From: Planococcus citri
Taxonomy: Eukaryota > Arthropoda > Insecta > Hemiptera > Pseudococcidae
Direction of reading: 5' to 3'
NCBI RefSeq assembly: GCF_950023065.1
Contig: NC_088680.1
Location: 46,612,559 to 46,676,558 of the forward strand
Length of the DNA stretch: 64,000 nt
Below the pieces are notes generated by a model. That model saw only the letters and a program-made list of their open reading frames with translations, was not told the DNA's origin and did not search any database. Position numbers and translations under genes: made by a program. How positions within the stretch are numbered: position 1 is the stretch's first letter; each line of letters opens with the position of its first letter. This document shows, piece by piece, positions 46,973 through 59,900 of the stretch.

Positions 46973-47209
46973 TAATTAGTATAGGTAAAGCTCTCAGTGC
47001 CTCACTGTTTAAAACAAGGCAGTTGTCTTTAAGTCACTATGCGTACAAAATTACACAAAAATGTAAAAAAAATTACAATTGTAGTTCTTTAATTATTTAT
47101 CTAAATGGCAACCCTGCTTTACATTCGAAGCGTGTTTTTCAGTAGATAGAAAAGATAACGTACGTACATGTGGTAGTGATTTTGATTTCTTGAATATGAA
47201 TTTCTTTCT

Positions 47210-47935
47210 TCTTATTCGTTTAATTTTGAAATAAAGCAATGGGTGTTTGATTTTTATCTATCAGAAAATGAATTCCGTTTTGTTTTAGTTTATTTATTCA
47301 CAAAATCAATTTCGATTTTTAGTATTTACATTAAAATGTGAAGTGATGATAACAAAGTGATGTGAATTTTACTGAAGTACGTAGTAGTTTAGTTATGTAC
47401 TCGTACATACAATTTATTCTTCAAAAAAGAATTTTAAAACATGGTTACTTGATATCTTTTGAACACAAATTTCATCGAATACCTTCGAATGAACTGGCTG
47501 AAAGTAGATTACAGATTTACGTACATGTGATTTCTTACTTCTTTGAGTGAATTTTACTTCGTTTAGTTCGTTTAGTTTTGAAATAAATCGTGGATGTTCA
47601 ATTTCTATCTAGGTATCAGAAAATGAATTTTGTTTTGTTTATAATGTGATGATAACAAAGTGATGTGAATTTTACCAAAGTACTTATATACTCATATTAT
47701 GTATTACCGTTTATTCTCGAAATTAGTTACACTTCACTTGATCATTCTCAATGTGTGTTTTGTTTGTAAATCAACTCTCCCAAGGAATTATCAACAGGTA
47801 CTGTGGTCTATGATGTTCTTATTTTGAAAAAATTATTCATAAAAGAATTTAACAACGTAACTTGATATCTTTTGAAAGTTGAAACTAAATTTCATCGAAT
47901 ATGTACGAATATGAGGAATGAACTGGCCCAAATCC
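47210..47935. repeat. Degenerate tandem duplication (about 350-410 bp period)
   Basis: GATGATAACAAAGTGATGTG occurs at about 47345 and 47649, TTGATATCTTTTGAA at about 47448 and 47858, and the TTCGTTTA..TTTGAAATAAA segment at 47216 and 47568. The blocks are in the same order, so this is one duplicated unit. Confidence 0.7.
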
Positions 47936-47999
47936 TTAATCATAGTATTGAAAGTACAGAAGAATATTTAATTTAATAGTTCAGTTAGAATAGATTCGC

Positions 48000-49419
48000 T
48001 CAAAAACGTCTGAAAAATGTTATAAAGATTCACTAATCGCCATTTTATGCATACTCACATAGGTATTGTTGATATTACGGTTGTGTCACTGATAAACTCG
48101 CGTCAGTACCGTACTGCTGAAAGTAGCCGGTAAAGTGTAACAATACCGCTCTGAAAACAGTGCGGTACTGAGAGTTTTACCTATACCTATTAAGTAAATG
48201 TATGTACTTTCAATAAGCCGACTACACACGTCAATCATACAGTGAAGCTACTTACTTTGCTATCAACTTCAAGCGACATAAGTCGATGTAGGTATGGTAG
48301 AATAATACGTATAGTTACCCACTGAGTCAGACTAAGGATTCAAAATTAAATTTTTTGTAACGACTAGACCTACCTATTTCATTTTTTCATTGATTTTGGT
48401 AGGTATGCAATTTTTCACAGAATTTTCTCTCGAAGAGAGAAAAAACGGTTCATATGTATGATCAAAAAGGGGTAGAAGCCAAAGTTTTTCATCCTCGATT
48501 ATCTAAGCCCCAGCGTTGTACATTTCAATGAAACTTTCCCTCAGTCAGGGGTGAAGCAAACCAATTTTATCTTTTGTGAGGGGGAGGGGGGGGGGTCTTG
48601 AAAATGCCAACAACTACAAAACCGTAAATTTTCCAACAACTTAGCTAGTTACTACTTTTATAAGATAGGCCCTGCATTTTTTCATGCTTTCCCAACATAA
48701 TACATACCAACTTTAAAAAGGCGAAAAAATTGTATTTAGGTGATTTATTTTTTTATTAAGAATAAGGAGCTGAAAAAATTGAAAGATGCAGATGAAAAAT
48801 GATTAAATACATATAAAATGATTTTGATTTTGATGAAGTTTTCAAAATTCAGAAATATCAAGAGAAATCCAAAACATTACTCGAGGGGAGCGAGGGCGAA
48901 ATTTTTTTAAGGAGTTTTGTGTAAAAAATATAGTTTTTTACAATTTTGAAGATAATTTACAAATTTTAGAGTTGTCAGTTCATCATTGAACATTCAAAAT
49001 TGCCAACTTGCCTACTTATCATAAAAAATTGTTAAATTTTGCCAACTTACAAATATTCTCAGGGTTCAGAATATCCCTGCCCTTTGGTCGCTTCATCCCT
49101 GGCCCCAAATAAGGGTCAATTTAAATGTGATTTGCGCTGTTGAAATCCTAATTCTTCCTTTTTTTTTAAACGTATATAATTTCAACCCTATCTAATTAAA
49201 TAGCAGCAACCCCAAGAGGAGAAAAGAGAATATTACTGTGTGTTTAACAAAACTCCCAGACAAAAAAACGTAATTTTTTCGGGAATTTTTCATAACTTTT
49301 TCATGATTCATTTTTCACACTTTAACCGCATGAAAATACCCCCTCCCCCTCCTAAAAAATTGAATGACTTGAAACTGCGACGACATTTTATTTTAAATTG
49401 AAACGCCAGTACATTTCGA
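48000..49419. other. Repeat-like AT-rich sequence, no gene
   Basis: Contains an inverted pair around GTACCGTACTGC / GTGCGGTAC (48105-48172) and purine-rich GGGGGAGGGGGGGGGG near 48580. No coding region supported. Confidence 0.35.
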
Positions 49420-50100
49420 AAACTGTCTATTTTGAGAGGCATAAAACAATGAAATTCGGATAATAATTTTTTTTTAAAATTCGAAATTGAAAAAGAAAAG
49501 CAAACGACCCGAGCGAAGCGAAGGCAAAAGCTCTAAAAAAAAACACACAACAGTATTTCAAGAGGTATAAGAAACGATGTTTTTTGTGTAATATGTATGA
49601 GTTACTTATAAGAAGTTTATTATTTTGCTTCAAAATTTTAAAATTCGAATGATGAATTTTTTTTTGAAAAATTCAAAAATGAAGGAGAAGAGCAATCGCG
49701 AGGGCAAAAGCTCTCGAAAATCAGTATTTCAAGAGGTATAAAAAACGATTTTTTTTGCGTGATGAATGAAGGAGTTCATTATTTTTGCTTCAAAATTTTA
49801 AATTTTTTTTAAATTTTTTTTCATTTTTGGGCTTTTTAAAAAAATTTTGAAGTGTGTTTCGAACAAAATCATGGATTTTTCATGACTTTTCATAACTTTT
49901 ATAACCATCTACGAAAATTCATGACTTTTTCATGACTTTCATGACCGTTAAACACCCTGTATTATTTTTAACACGCGAAATTTTTCAGATGTAAATAATA
50001 AAGAACTTTTTCAAAATTTGAATTTTGAAGAATAGAAGAAAATAGCTTTCAAAAATACAAATTTAAGTATCCAAGAAGTATTTAAAAAAATAAAACAGCC
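49420..50100. repeat. Tandem degenerate repeat, period about 170 bp
   Basis: AGTATTTCAAGAGGTATAA is present at 49552 and 49722, within units that share GGCAAAAGCTCT and GCTTCAAAATTTTAAA. A third, weaker unit follows around 50010-50110. Confidence 0.65.
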
Positions 50101-51520
50101 ATGTTTTTGATGTGAGTCAATTCTTTCAGTCTCGTAAAATTTTTGAACAATCGATTAAATCTATCAATTTACCAAGGAAAACAAAAATGCTTACAAAATT
50201 TCGTCAAAGAGGCTCTGGGCAAGTACTTACCACCACCCCCCCTCTCTGACCATACGGGCATGTTTCTGCAATGATGACTGACTATTTGATTTTTTCATCG
50301 ATTCATGCATTTTTTTGACATTTTCAGAAAATTCAAGCCTTGTCCCGACAGGACCCTATAATTTTTTCAATTGGAGAGTTGAATTATTGTTAATGAAATC
50401 TATGAGTTTTTATACTCCTGTAAAATGAGTAAAATCAACGATTCAGGGACCGAGTAGTATTCTTCCCAGTTCCAAAATTTTTTCAAAATAAACGTATGAA
50501 AATTTTCTTGGCTAGAAAAAAATCCAGACTAATTTCCAAACAAATGATCAAATTATTACTTCGAAGTAAGGTGTATGTTTGATGATCACGAATCATATTT
50601 GAGCGAATTATTCGACAATTATTGATGTACCTAAATTTAAACTGATGAATTTCTGCTATACTTGAGACTAAATTCGTCAAATTAAAAATGGACGATACAC
50701 GATGAAAAAATATAATTTTTCAACGTTTTTTTAGATGAATTGTGGCGATTAAAAATATAGAAACACTGATTTTTTATCACATCTCCAAAAGCTCTTCTAT
50801 CGATCCTAAAAGCTGAGAAAAAATGCAACTTTTGTCAATTTGTAGTTTGAATGTTATCCAAGCTCAAAATTCAGGATGAACTCTTGAGTATTTTCCTCTA
50901 AACTTTGAGCCCTCATATCTCCCCCTCAAAATACTCTAGAAAAACTGGAATTTCCTCAATTCATCACATTTCTTATCAAGGTCCAATTGTACATCTACGT
51001 ACATAAAAAGTTTTCAAGAAACTGTTGACCCTTTGCGCAAAAATTCGGCGATTTGAACTGAAACGACTCAACAACAAAATCAAACCTGTTTCAAGATGAT
51101 AGTACTTGGTAATCAAAAACGTTTCGGTTTTTCCCACAATTAGCATAATCTAAACAACGCACAGAACACGCATCTTGCGTTTGATAAAAAAAATCCGCGA
51201 TTGTTCTTTAAAATTTTTATTATTTTGTAATGAAATGAACCATCAACAAGCTCGCTTGATTAGGTATACAATTCATTATTAGATATTTAAGAAGGTAGAT
51301 AACATTTTATTCGCGATAATTCTTATCAAAGGTACAAACTGTAAATATTTCTGTATTTTACGTAGATAGGTAGATCCTAAAATAATCAGGTAACTTCATT
51401 AAATAAACGTCTAATTAATGCAGGGGTGGTGAAGAATTATTTACTGAATCTCATTTAACCTGTTCATAGTTCTGTTGCTCAGATAGATATTCGTGTTTGC
51501 GTGTTTAACTTGAATCTCCA
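50101..51520. other. Spacer upstream of the secreted-protein gene
   Basis: No gene is recognised. It may hold the promoter of the 51523 gene, but no clear core element is visible. Confidence 0.35.
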
Positions 51521-51522
51521 AA

Positions 51523-52526
51523 ATGAAAATTTTAGGTGAGTATAGTACCTACTTCCATCAAAAATTGAAAAAAAAATTAATAACTCATTGCAATGTTCGA
51601 TAATGGATATTTTTTTATTATTATATTAATTTGCATTAATTTTCGTGAATTTTTAAGCAGGTGTGATTGGCTTGATGACAATATTGGCGTGTTTCATCGT
51701 GTATGCTGCAGATACAGGTAAGGGATGATCATGTTACTATTATACCTATACATACAATATGTAGAACTTTGAAATATAAAAACAATAGAGCTAGGGAAAG
51801 GAAAAATATATTTAAATGGAATCATCATATATTTCGAAATAAGTAATATTCAATTATCCACACTGCTGAGAGCTACCAAGATTCGATGCGAATAATTCTT
51901 CACCAAATACTAATTGCAGTTCCATTAAATGTATGAAAATTGAAAATTGACAACACGATCGAACCGTATTAATATGCCTGAATTTCTTCCCTACAGATAA
52001 TACGAGTACAACTACAACAAACCTCGCAAACTCTTCAGGCAGTCGTTTCGAATCTGATCTACCTGCAATCTTCAACAAAGACTTCTTGAATAATCTCCCT
52101 CCTGAACAAAATGTCACCGAAAAGTTCCAAACCGACGAATTTAGTCTCGATTACCAGAGAATTGCTGGTCGAGATGCTCACCTCAAGTGGAAGAAAGGAA
52201 ACGACTCGGTTGAAATGCATTTCAGATTTTCAGATGGAAATGTACGCCAAATCTGGAATCTCACAGGAGGCGCCGTTAATATTAGTTTAATAGCGACTCC
52301 TCCTAAAGATAAGGTACAGAATTGGGCTTTCGGTAAGTATCAATATTCCTATGTAAAATTAGCGAAAGGTGATTTCTCTACATCATGGGTTGCGAAGGGT
52401 ATTCAGTTGGGTAAAACAAAAGCAGTAGACTGGGAATCGTCGGAAATTTACAAGAATCTTATTAACGAGTGGTGTGATAAAAATTCATTTTTAGTCAAGG
52501 AACGTAATAAATGTGTTATTTATTAA
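51523..52526 (+). CDS. Secreted protein of unknown family (3 exons)
   Basis: Exons 51523-51535, 51661-51717 and 51997-52526 are joined by GT/AG introns (GGTGAGT, then AAGCAG; GGTAAGG, then CTACAG) and stay in one frame, giving 199 residues. The first two exons encode a clear signal peptide (MKILGVIGLMTILACFIVYA), with cleavage expected near residue 20. The mature protein starts with a threonine/serine/asparagine-rich stretch, contains sequons (NVT, NDS, NLT, NIS), and ends with a region holding two cysteines (WCDKNS and NKCVIY). The layout, a tiny first exon followed by a signal-peptide exon, is common in insect secretory and salivary effector genes. I do not recognise the family. The start is the only ATG that gives a signal peptide. 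Confidence 0.75.
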
Positions 52527-53640
52527 TTAGAAGTACGTAGCTATTTAGGCTTGGTTATATATTTGGTATTGTTACATTGATATTGTAGAGAAAATAATAC
52601 ATATAGATCCCATAGATTGTTTTTCACAATTATTTATCAATGATTATTCTATAGTCTAGCAGCTCACTACAATTATTTATATTTTTTCTTCCAGCAAAAA
52701 CAGTCACGTTGGTTCAGCAACTCTTTAAAAATTAATCGTATATTCTTTAAAAAACACAAAATCTGAAAAATTATTCCATCATCTAGATTTAATCCCATCT
52801 GTATTTGTGTACGAAATACGCCGGAGGTAAAATTTCCATACTTGGCGCATCTGCATTTGATCAAATGCACAAGAATTTGAGGCGTTAGTTCATTAAAATT
52901 CCTCAACACGATGGCACGGCGACGGTCGAGGTGGTATTTATAGCATAAAGCGAATATGATATTAGTAGGTATCTACCGTAGTGAGTAAGGTCTTACATAG
53001 AAGGCGCATCCAGTCTACACCTTACGAGTACCTACACCAAGTCATTGCAATATGAAATACACGCCTGCAAATGCGAAACAACAAATAAATTTAATTAAAG
53101 AATGGATATATGGCTTTAAAACTTGGATTGATTTATCGTTTCGTTTGCAAGCTGCGTTTGCATAAATTTACGTTTCCGTGCCTCCCTCGTCGTCGGCGAG
53201 AATAATTTCGAAACTACGTCCGAAGTACCTACTTCTTTAAAAAAGAAAAAAAGAAAAGAAGGCCTTGCACACTTCGTTTTCCATTTTCAGCTAATCTAAG
53301 CGAACGAACAGAGCAGGCAAACGATGTGATTTAAATCTTTTTACGTAATAACAGACGACATACGGTACCAAATAAACGTGACTTAACTTTTTTTCTTCGT
53401 ATTTAAGGTTATTTTTTACTATCATCAATTTACATCTTATGCTTATTGCTAGGTTTCGACATCTTAAACAATTGCTAAAGTTCAAAACGACGACGTTGCA
53501 TAACATTTTTTAAAATTCTCCCATTTGTTCCTTTTTCATTTTTCTTTGAAATACTTGAAATCAATATAACTTATGCATGCTTCAGAAGGAAGTATTGAAA
53601 TTACATATCTACCTAATTTCAATTAGCTTCACACAATAAC
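52527..53640. other. Spacer, nothing recognised
   Basis: AT-rich sequence with no supported gene and no recognised repeat. Confidence 0.35.
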
Positions 53641-53649
53641 TTAAGATCA

Positions 53650-54250
53650 AAAAGATAGCGGTATACCTAGACTAGGGCGCGGTCTGGATAAACTAGAGTG
53701 GCCAACAGTGAAGCCATCATTGAATGCTTCAAAGACCACTCAGTTACTGTCAGAGTATTTACCCCGAAGGAGGAACAGCTTCAATCTTGATCTAGACATC
53801 AATGGTCAACCCAACATCAACCTGAAGAAGCCCTGTAAATAACCTGTCAAAATGCTTTACCTTAAGTTGTAAATAACTATTGTACATACATATATGCTAA
53901 ATAGACCAATTTAACTAATTGTACCTACCTACTTTCCCAAATTTTTCAGCTTGAATTAATTAGTCGTAATTACTTAGTTTATACTCTCAAGTCCAATGTG
54001 AGTGGCTGGTGAGAAGGCCTTAGCAAGTGCACCAGTTGCCTCACAAAAGTCCTCCCATATCTGAAATTCTTGTAATGCAAAGGGGAGACCAACACTTGTT
54101 GGGCCCCCCTCCTATGCACCAAATTCTCCTCCCTAAAATCCCTTTTTCCAAGATGGGTTGGGGGGCTCAGTCTACCGGATGGGCAAGTGTGAATAACGAA
54201 GCCTGCTTAAGTGATTGTAATAAAATATGATGCACACTTTGAAATAAAAC
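53650..54250 (+). other. Possible retroelement 3' remnant with orphan exon-like frame
   Basis: A frame of about 65 codons ends in a stop near 53840 (it contains LLSEYLPRRRNSFNLDLDIN). It is preceded by an AG that could be an acceptor and followed by GC-richer sequence with AATAAAAT signals near 54222 and 54241. Base composition differs from the AT-rich surroundings. It could be the tail of a retroelement, but no family is recognised. Confidence 0.25.
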
Positions 54251-54726
54251 GATGTATTTAAACATACCTACTCGTATTTACAAACGAACAAATATGTACA
54301 TTAAAATAAAATGGTAGAAAATCACCATAATACGAATGTTAGCGTGATCGGAACATTAGTTAGAATATTTGAAAATCGGAATCACAAGCATAAAAATATT
54401 ACAAAGTCTGAAGTTATCTTTGATGTTTGTTGACTTGACGAATACAATGTATCTCAATATTCGAAGAATTACCAGTAAAAAAAAACTTGAAAAACCGTAA
54501 TAAATAATTACTGATAATGACACAATTTTACATTATTTTTAACAGATTGGACACTTGGCAACCGCATAGGGGGTATGGGTCGTAGTGGACAACCTGCTTT
54601 TCCCCCTCCCCATCCCCCCGCATCTTAAATCTAGGATTAGGGGTAAATTAAGATATTACATTGTGTTTAGATTTAGTTTTAGATTTAAGATGTAAATAAA
54701 TATGTTAATTAGAGAAACCCCCCCGG

Positions 54727-55407
54727 CAGTGTTGCAGAGCAGAATGAATTCCATTCCAGGTTCAGCATTCAGCTCCAGCATAAAAAATAATTCTGTTCTG
54801 GTTTTTTGTATCGTTCCGCTCCTCTTAAAAATATCGTTCTGTTCCAATTTAGTGTTCCATTCTGCTCTGATTTTTCTTTTTTGTTTTAGAGGAGATTGCA
54901 TTCAAAGTACGTCAGAATTTTTGTGTCTGGAGCAAAAATTGAAGTTGAAATACCCAAAATTTTGAAAAATGGTTGAATTCAGAGTGTTTTAACGAAATTT
55001 CAAGTCTATCTCACAACATAAAAGAAGCACCAAAAATACCCAATGAAATTTAGAAGGTTTTACTTGGTGTTTGACTGTTCTGGATTTGAATTTTGATGAG
55101 CTGAAAATTGTCTATTTCATGTCATTTACTGTGTCTTGTTATAATTTTCTGGTTTATTGAGGTAAAATTTCAGCAAAAACACGTGTTGTTCACACTACAA
55201 TCTTGCAAAATGTTCATTATAGGTCAAAAAATTTTGTGAGGTCGAAGTGTTAAAAACCCATATTTCTACTCCAGTTTGGTTCCGGTTTCACTTCAGTTAA
55301 TTTTTTGTAAGTTGCTCCAGTTTCCGTTCCACTCCACAAAAATTCTCCCAAAAGTAAGGGGTTTAGCGTTTCAGTTTGTTCCGGGTCAGTTCCGCTCTGC
55401 AACACTG
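54727..55407. mobile_element. hAT-like TIR element with GTTCCG words
   Basis: The ends CAGTGTTGCAGAGCAGAA and complement of CAGTGTTGCAGAGCGGAA face each other over 681 bases. The flanks are C-rich (CCCCCCGG versus CCCCCATA), so an exact target duplication is not visible. The interior near both ends is made of TTCCATTC / GTTCCGCTC / GTTCTGTTCC words. No coding capacity. Confidence 0.7.
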
Positions 55408-55734
55408 CCCCCATACCTTGTGGTCTGGGGTACCAAAAAATGATAAAAAAACAATAAGCCTTAAAGATGATGAAATTGATACTGGATCTCAGAAATTCAA
55501 TATTTTTTGGTTTGAAGTGAGTTTTTTTTATGGTGGATGACGAGGGAAGAACGCACAAATACATTGGGAATTCATGATGAAATGTACCTAAATTTCAAAC
55601 ATGCAAATATAATTTTTTTTTCAGAAGTTTTTGAAAAAAATTAAATAATTTAAATGAAAAATATATTTAATTCAAATTTAATTAAATTGAGGGCTATACT
55701 GATTGATTCAAAATGAAGAAAAATAAATCAAATT

Positions 55735-56090
55735 AGACTCGGTAGTAGCGGGTAGCGAATTGAAAAAATGTCACACCGGTTGAGGATATAACTAGTAGCG
55801 CATTGAATGCGTAGCTGGTGTACCGGCATGACATCATCATTGTCATCAATCATGTCAAACGTCAATCACACATAGGAACAACAGGTGTTGAAGTGTAACT
55901 CCTCCCACTTACACATTATCAAATTTTGGGGTGCGTGCGCAGACCAAGTGCGAAAACATTCGGGTTGTACTCGCTATACGCTACTATCTATATCCGAATC
56001 AACCCGATACAACCACTAGCGGGTTTAGCCGGTATTTTAACCAGATACCAGTAAGCGGGTAGCGTAACCGTTTTCAGCTCTAGTAGGTAC
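55735..56090. repeat. Fragment rich in AGCGGGTAGCG words
   Basis: AGCGGGTAGCG is present near both ends (55747 and 56053), with related TAGCG / ACCGG words inside. It resembles the word-rich MITEs here, but I find no matching inverted ends. Confidence 0.4.
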
Positions 56091-56410
56091 CTAATTTAAA
56101 ATACCAAAATTATTGAATTCAGATAATTTAAAATGAACAAAATTATGGAAATATTGAAGTAGGTAGGTACATTAATGGTATTTCACTAGTTGAATAACAT
56201 ATTTTATCCAAACGTGGAAAGAAAACGCGCATTTGATCACTCGAGCGACTAGCGAGAGTGAATAAAGTAGTGTTTTATTCTACTAGTAGGATAAAATAAA
56301 TTTAAATAAACTTACTTGAACACGATATCAATCTAAATTGAATTAATTTCAAGCAAAATAATTAAAATTTAAAGCCAAAGTTTTGTTTTGTTTTGTTTTA
56401 TTTATTACTA

Positions 56411-56503
56411 GGGGGCTACGCCCCCTGGCCGCTTCGCGGCCCAACCCCCATACTCGTTCCTCGGGCTTCGCCCTCGGAACTCGCTCTTGGGGGCTGCGCC
56501 CCC
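56411..56503. repeat. Cluster of small GC-rich stem-loops
   Basis: Perfect mini-palindromes GGGGGCTACGCCCCC (56411-56425), GGCCGCTTCGCGGCC (56427-56441), GGGCTTCGCCC (56463-56473) and GGGGGCTGCGCCCCC (56489-56503) stand in otherwise AT-rich DNA. Origin unknown. Confidence 0.8.
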
Positions 56504-56552
56504 AAACCCCCCTTCGCTCACTCTCAGAAAAAGTTTGCTCCCAAGTATATGC

Positions 56553-56964
56553 CAGTGTCTCCAGATTTGGCGATTTATCACATTTTTGGCGATTTGAAAT
56601 CGTGAAAAGCGCCCAAAAAAGGCTGTTGGCGATTTGTCGCATTTTTGGCGATTTGAGATTTCTTCAATTTTTTCTTTTTTAATGGGATTTTTCATTAAAT
56701 TTTGTTTTTTTTTAAATATTTTTTGTAAAAAATTATAAAAATACTTTTTATTAAAAAAATACAAATTTTAAAATTTATTCCTTTCGCAGTCTGAAAGGAA
56801 TAAAAAAATACAATTTTTTCTGAAAATTTCAGAAAAAAATTGACATAATATTGGTGGTAGCTTAACGAAAAATCTGGCGACACTGGTACGTTGGCGATTT
56901 TTGGCGATTTCAGATCGGCGAAATGGCGACCTCGACCTCGCATCCAAAAAATCTGGAGACACTG
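56553..56964. mobile_element. hAT-like MITE, 412 bp, exact 8-bp TSD
   Basis: The ends CAGTGTCTCCAGATTT and complement are flanked by GTATATGC at 56545-56552 and 56965-56972. The interior near each end repeats TTTGGCGATTT / GGCGATTT many times. Non-coding. Confidence 0.88.
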
Positions 56965-56972
56965 GTATATGC

Positions 56973-59900
56973 TTCGATTAAAACTTTGATTAAAATGATA
57001 GATGATAGACGCGAAAGCAAAGTACCGGATGATAGACGGATTAACATTATAACATTAGCAATAATATGTATCTGTTTCTGTTGAGATTGAGAATTTCACG
57101 CTTCATCGATATGCATAAATCATAATCCTCGCATTGTACTTAAGAATTCCGTTGTTGGAGGAGTGGGAGGTTTGTATGCGCGCGCATGTCGCGTGATCCT
57201 GTCTGGAATAACAACAACAGCGATGCATTGTCTGATACATTTACGTTGGTGGTTGTGTGTATGCTTGTGTGGGTGTATAAGTACACGCACCGTCTTAACG
57301 GTTTTCTGTTTCAAGATTCCATAAAAAACGATCAAAATCGCACGATCTGAGCAACTTTTTTCTAATCTGTTTTCACCATTTTACAGAGCATGAAATTTCG
57401 AACATTTCCCTCGTTGACAGTACCCATCTAGCGTATTTAGTTTTCGAGATAATTTAATTCAAAATGGTGTAACTGAAATTCGAAATTTGAATTCAAAATA
57501 GCTCAAAAACTAAAAACCCCAGAGGGGTAATGTAATCGAGGGAAATGTTCAGAACTTAATGCTCTTTAAAATGAGATATTAACCACCCTTCTAGCCTTTT
57601 TCGTTCTTGATATATTTGAGAATAATCGAAAAAACGGCAAAAACAGCCCATTTAAACTCAAAATTTGGGCCCTTTAATTTCAAAATTTTTGCCCCCGCGT
57701 ATTTTTCCTATATTCTAGAGACGTTAAGCTGTCGATTAAAAAAAAAATCAGCTCTCTAGGTGCCATAGATCGGGCTCAGGACTTTTTTCCGATTTTTCGC
57801 GTATTTTTCGCGTATTTTTGGGGTATTTATTTTTCTTGCAGCTTTATAGGATAGATTTTATTCATTTAATTCATTTTATTGATAAATACTCGTAAAATGA
57901 AAAAATTGAAATAAATTAAATATTTTATCAAAGTATTTATATTGTGAAATGATCTCGAAAGAACTTGGTTAAAATTCAAGACATCTTAGTCCATTTGAAA
58001 TTCTCTTCTGCTTCAAGTATGACCTCTCACATTGAGATAATACTTAATCAGATTTGCTATTAAAAAGTAATAAGTCTCACTCGTGTACTGTCAATATTAA
58101 ATGAGCAATGCAACCAACTTCTTGACAAAAGAATGCAATCTTTGAAAAATTCCATCATGCATCCGTTTTTCCTCCTCCTCCCAGCAAACAAGTGAAGAGA
58201 TTCGTCTGGATAGCCGCACCATCGTGAATTATTGAATTATTTTGAAAATCTGCTAGGTATTGGTCGAGACGCGAGCATTACGAAAAATATCAAAAATTAA
58301 TATTCAAACTTGATCTAGTCATTTTAAGCATGTCTGTCATTTTTACGCCACGTGAAAAATTAACCTGGATATTACATAATTAATCTTTCGGAAGCGTTAG
58401 CAGCCGGTTCATACTTCCACATTCGTCGAGACTTTATTCATTATTATTATCACTTTTTTTCCTAGCCGAGTCTGTCCTGGAATTGGTGATTTTTATTAAA
58501 GATTTATTCAATGGTGTTCGTTAAACGTATTTTAAAATCACTTTGATAGCAACGTTTCATTTGCTAACTTACACCACGCCGCCGCTTACTTATTGTAGTA
58601 TTTTTATCACGTTTTCAATTTGGTACCGTTCACATAAAAAAATTAAATTATTATAACTTTTTTTTTCATTTCCTTATTTTCTTTTCTTTTTTCCTTCTTT
58701 TTTTCAAAAATAGAATTTAGTACCTACGCAATCGTTCTTTCACCTAGTGTTGACTTTTTCAATACCTACTAGGTACATATTTTGAAAACGTTTGAAATTC
58801 TTTTGTATTTCTTTAAAACGACTCATTCGTCTTTTATAGGTTGCTACATCAAATTAACTTTTTTGGGCTACCCAAGCAAGAGAAAATTGTTTAAAATGTT
58901 TCTTAGGTAAATGAAAACAACCGAACAGGTACTTACTTACCTATCAGTTGGGCAACTTTTAAATTTTTTAGTCATGCTCTCATTTTGTTATCAAGCTGGA
59001 ACTTTTCAGAGCGAGGCATTGAGATAATAAATGATTCCTTAATTTTAGACGTTGGTGTTGAAAAGCTCGGTAAATTTACTCGTATTTTACAAGTTTGAAT
59101 TTCAATTGACCTTTTACATCACAAAGTCGCTATATTGTAAGTTAAGCAGAAACTGATGCGAGTATAAAAATAATATGCATCTTTTTCATCATAAAATCGT
59201 AACACAAAATTACTCGTATGAGATTTTATTGAAATTTCTTGTAAAGTTTCTTCGTGGAAAATTCCCAAGTCTTGTTATTCTTATCGAAGAGGTAAAATTT
59301 CAAAAAGTATGTACCTATGTATACCTATAAATTTGAAGTGAATTTTAATATCAAAGGTGAAATGAAACGATTGACACGAGATTGAGATTCTCATGAAAAT
59401 GAAGAAATATTATTACCTTTTCAGTATTTTATGAGAATTTTGTTTTCATTTGTCTTGTCTGAAAGAGGAAAACTTCATCACGAATGTAGTTAGGCATGGA
59501 ATACGAACTGGGTAAATTTCGAAAATTCAGCTGAGGGCCATTTCAGCATTTATATACCTGGTTGTGCTGTTTGAAAACTTTCTTTTGTATTTTTTTCCCA
59601 AATATAATGTACCTCGCTTGGGAAAAAACACACGGTAAATTTATTTTAATTAATTAATCGATTATGCTTCAAAACTTTTTGTTAAAAAAATACTCTAGTT
59701 ACTTATTTCTTCACAACAGCGATGTTAGATTTAATGAATCGACATCATTTTCATTCTATAATAAACTACCGAGTATCTACATTTCCTCATGCTATAAAAA
59801 AGTTGTTATAACTGACACTAATAGTATAGACAATACATCTAACCGCAGTGCTTGAGATGGTGTAATAAATTGTTGCTTTTCCAGGTACTTTGACAGCAAT

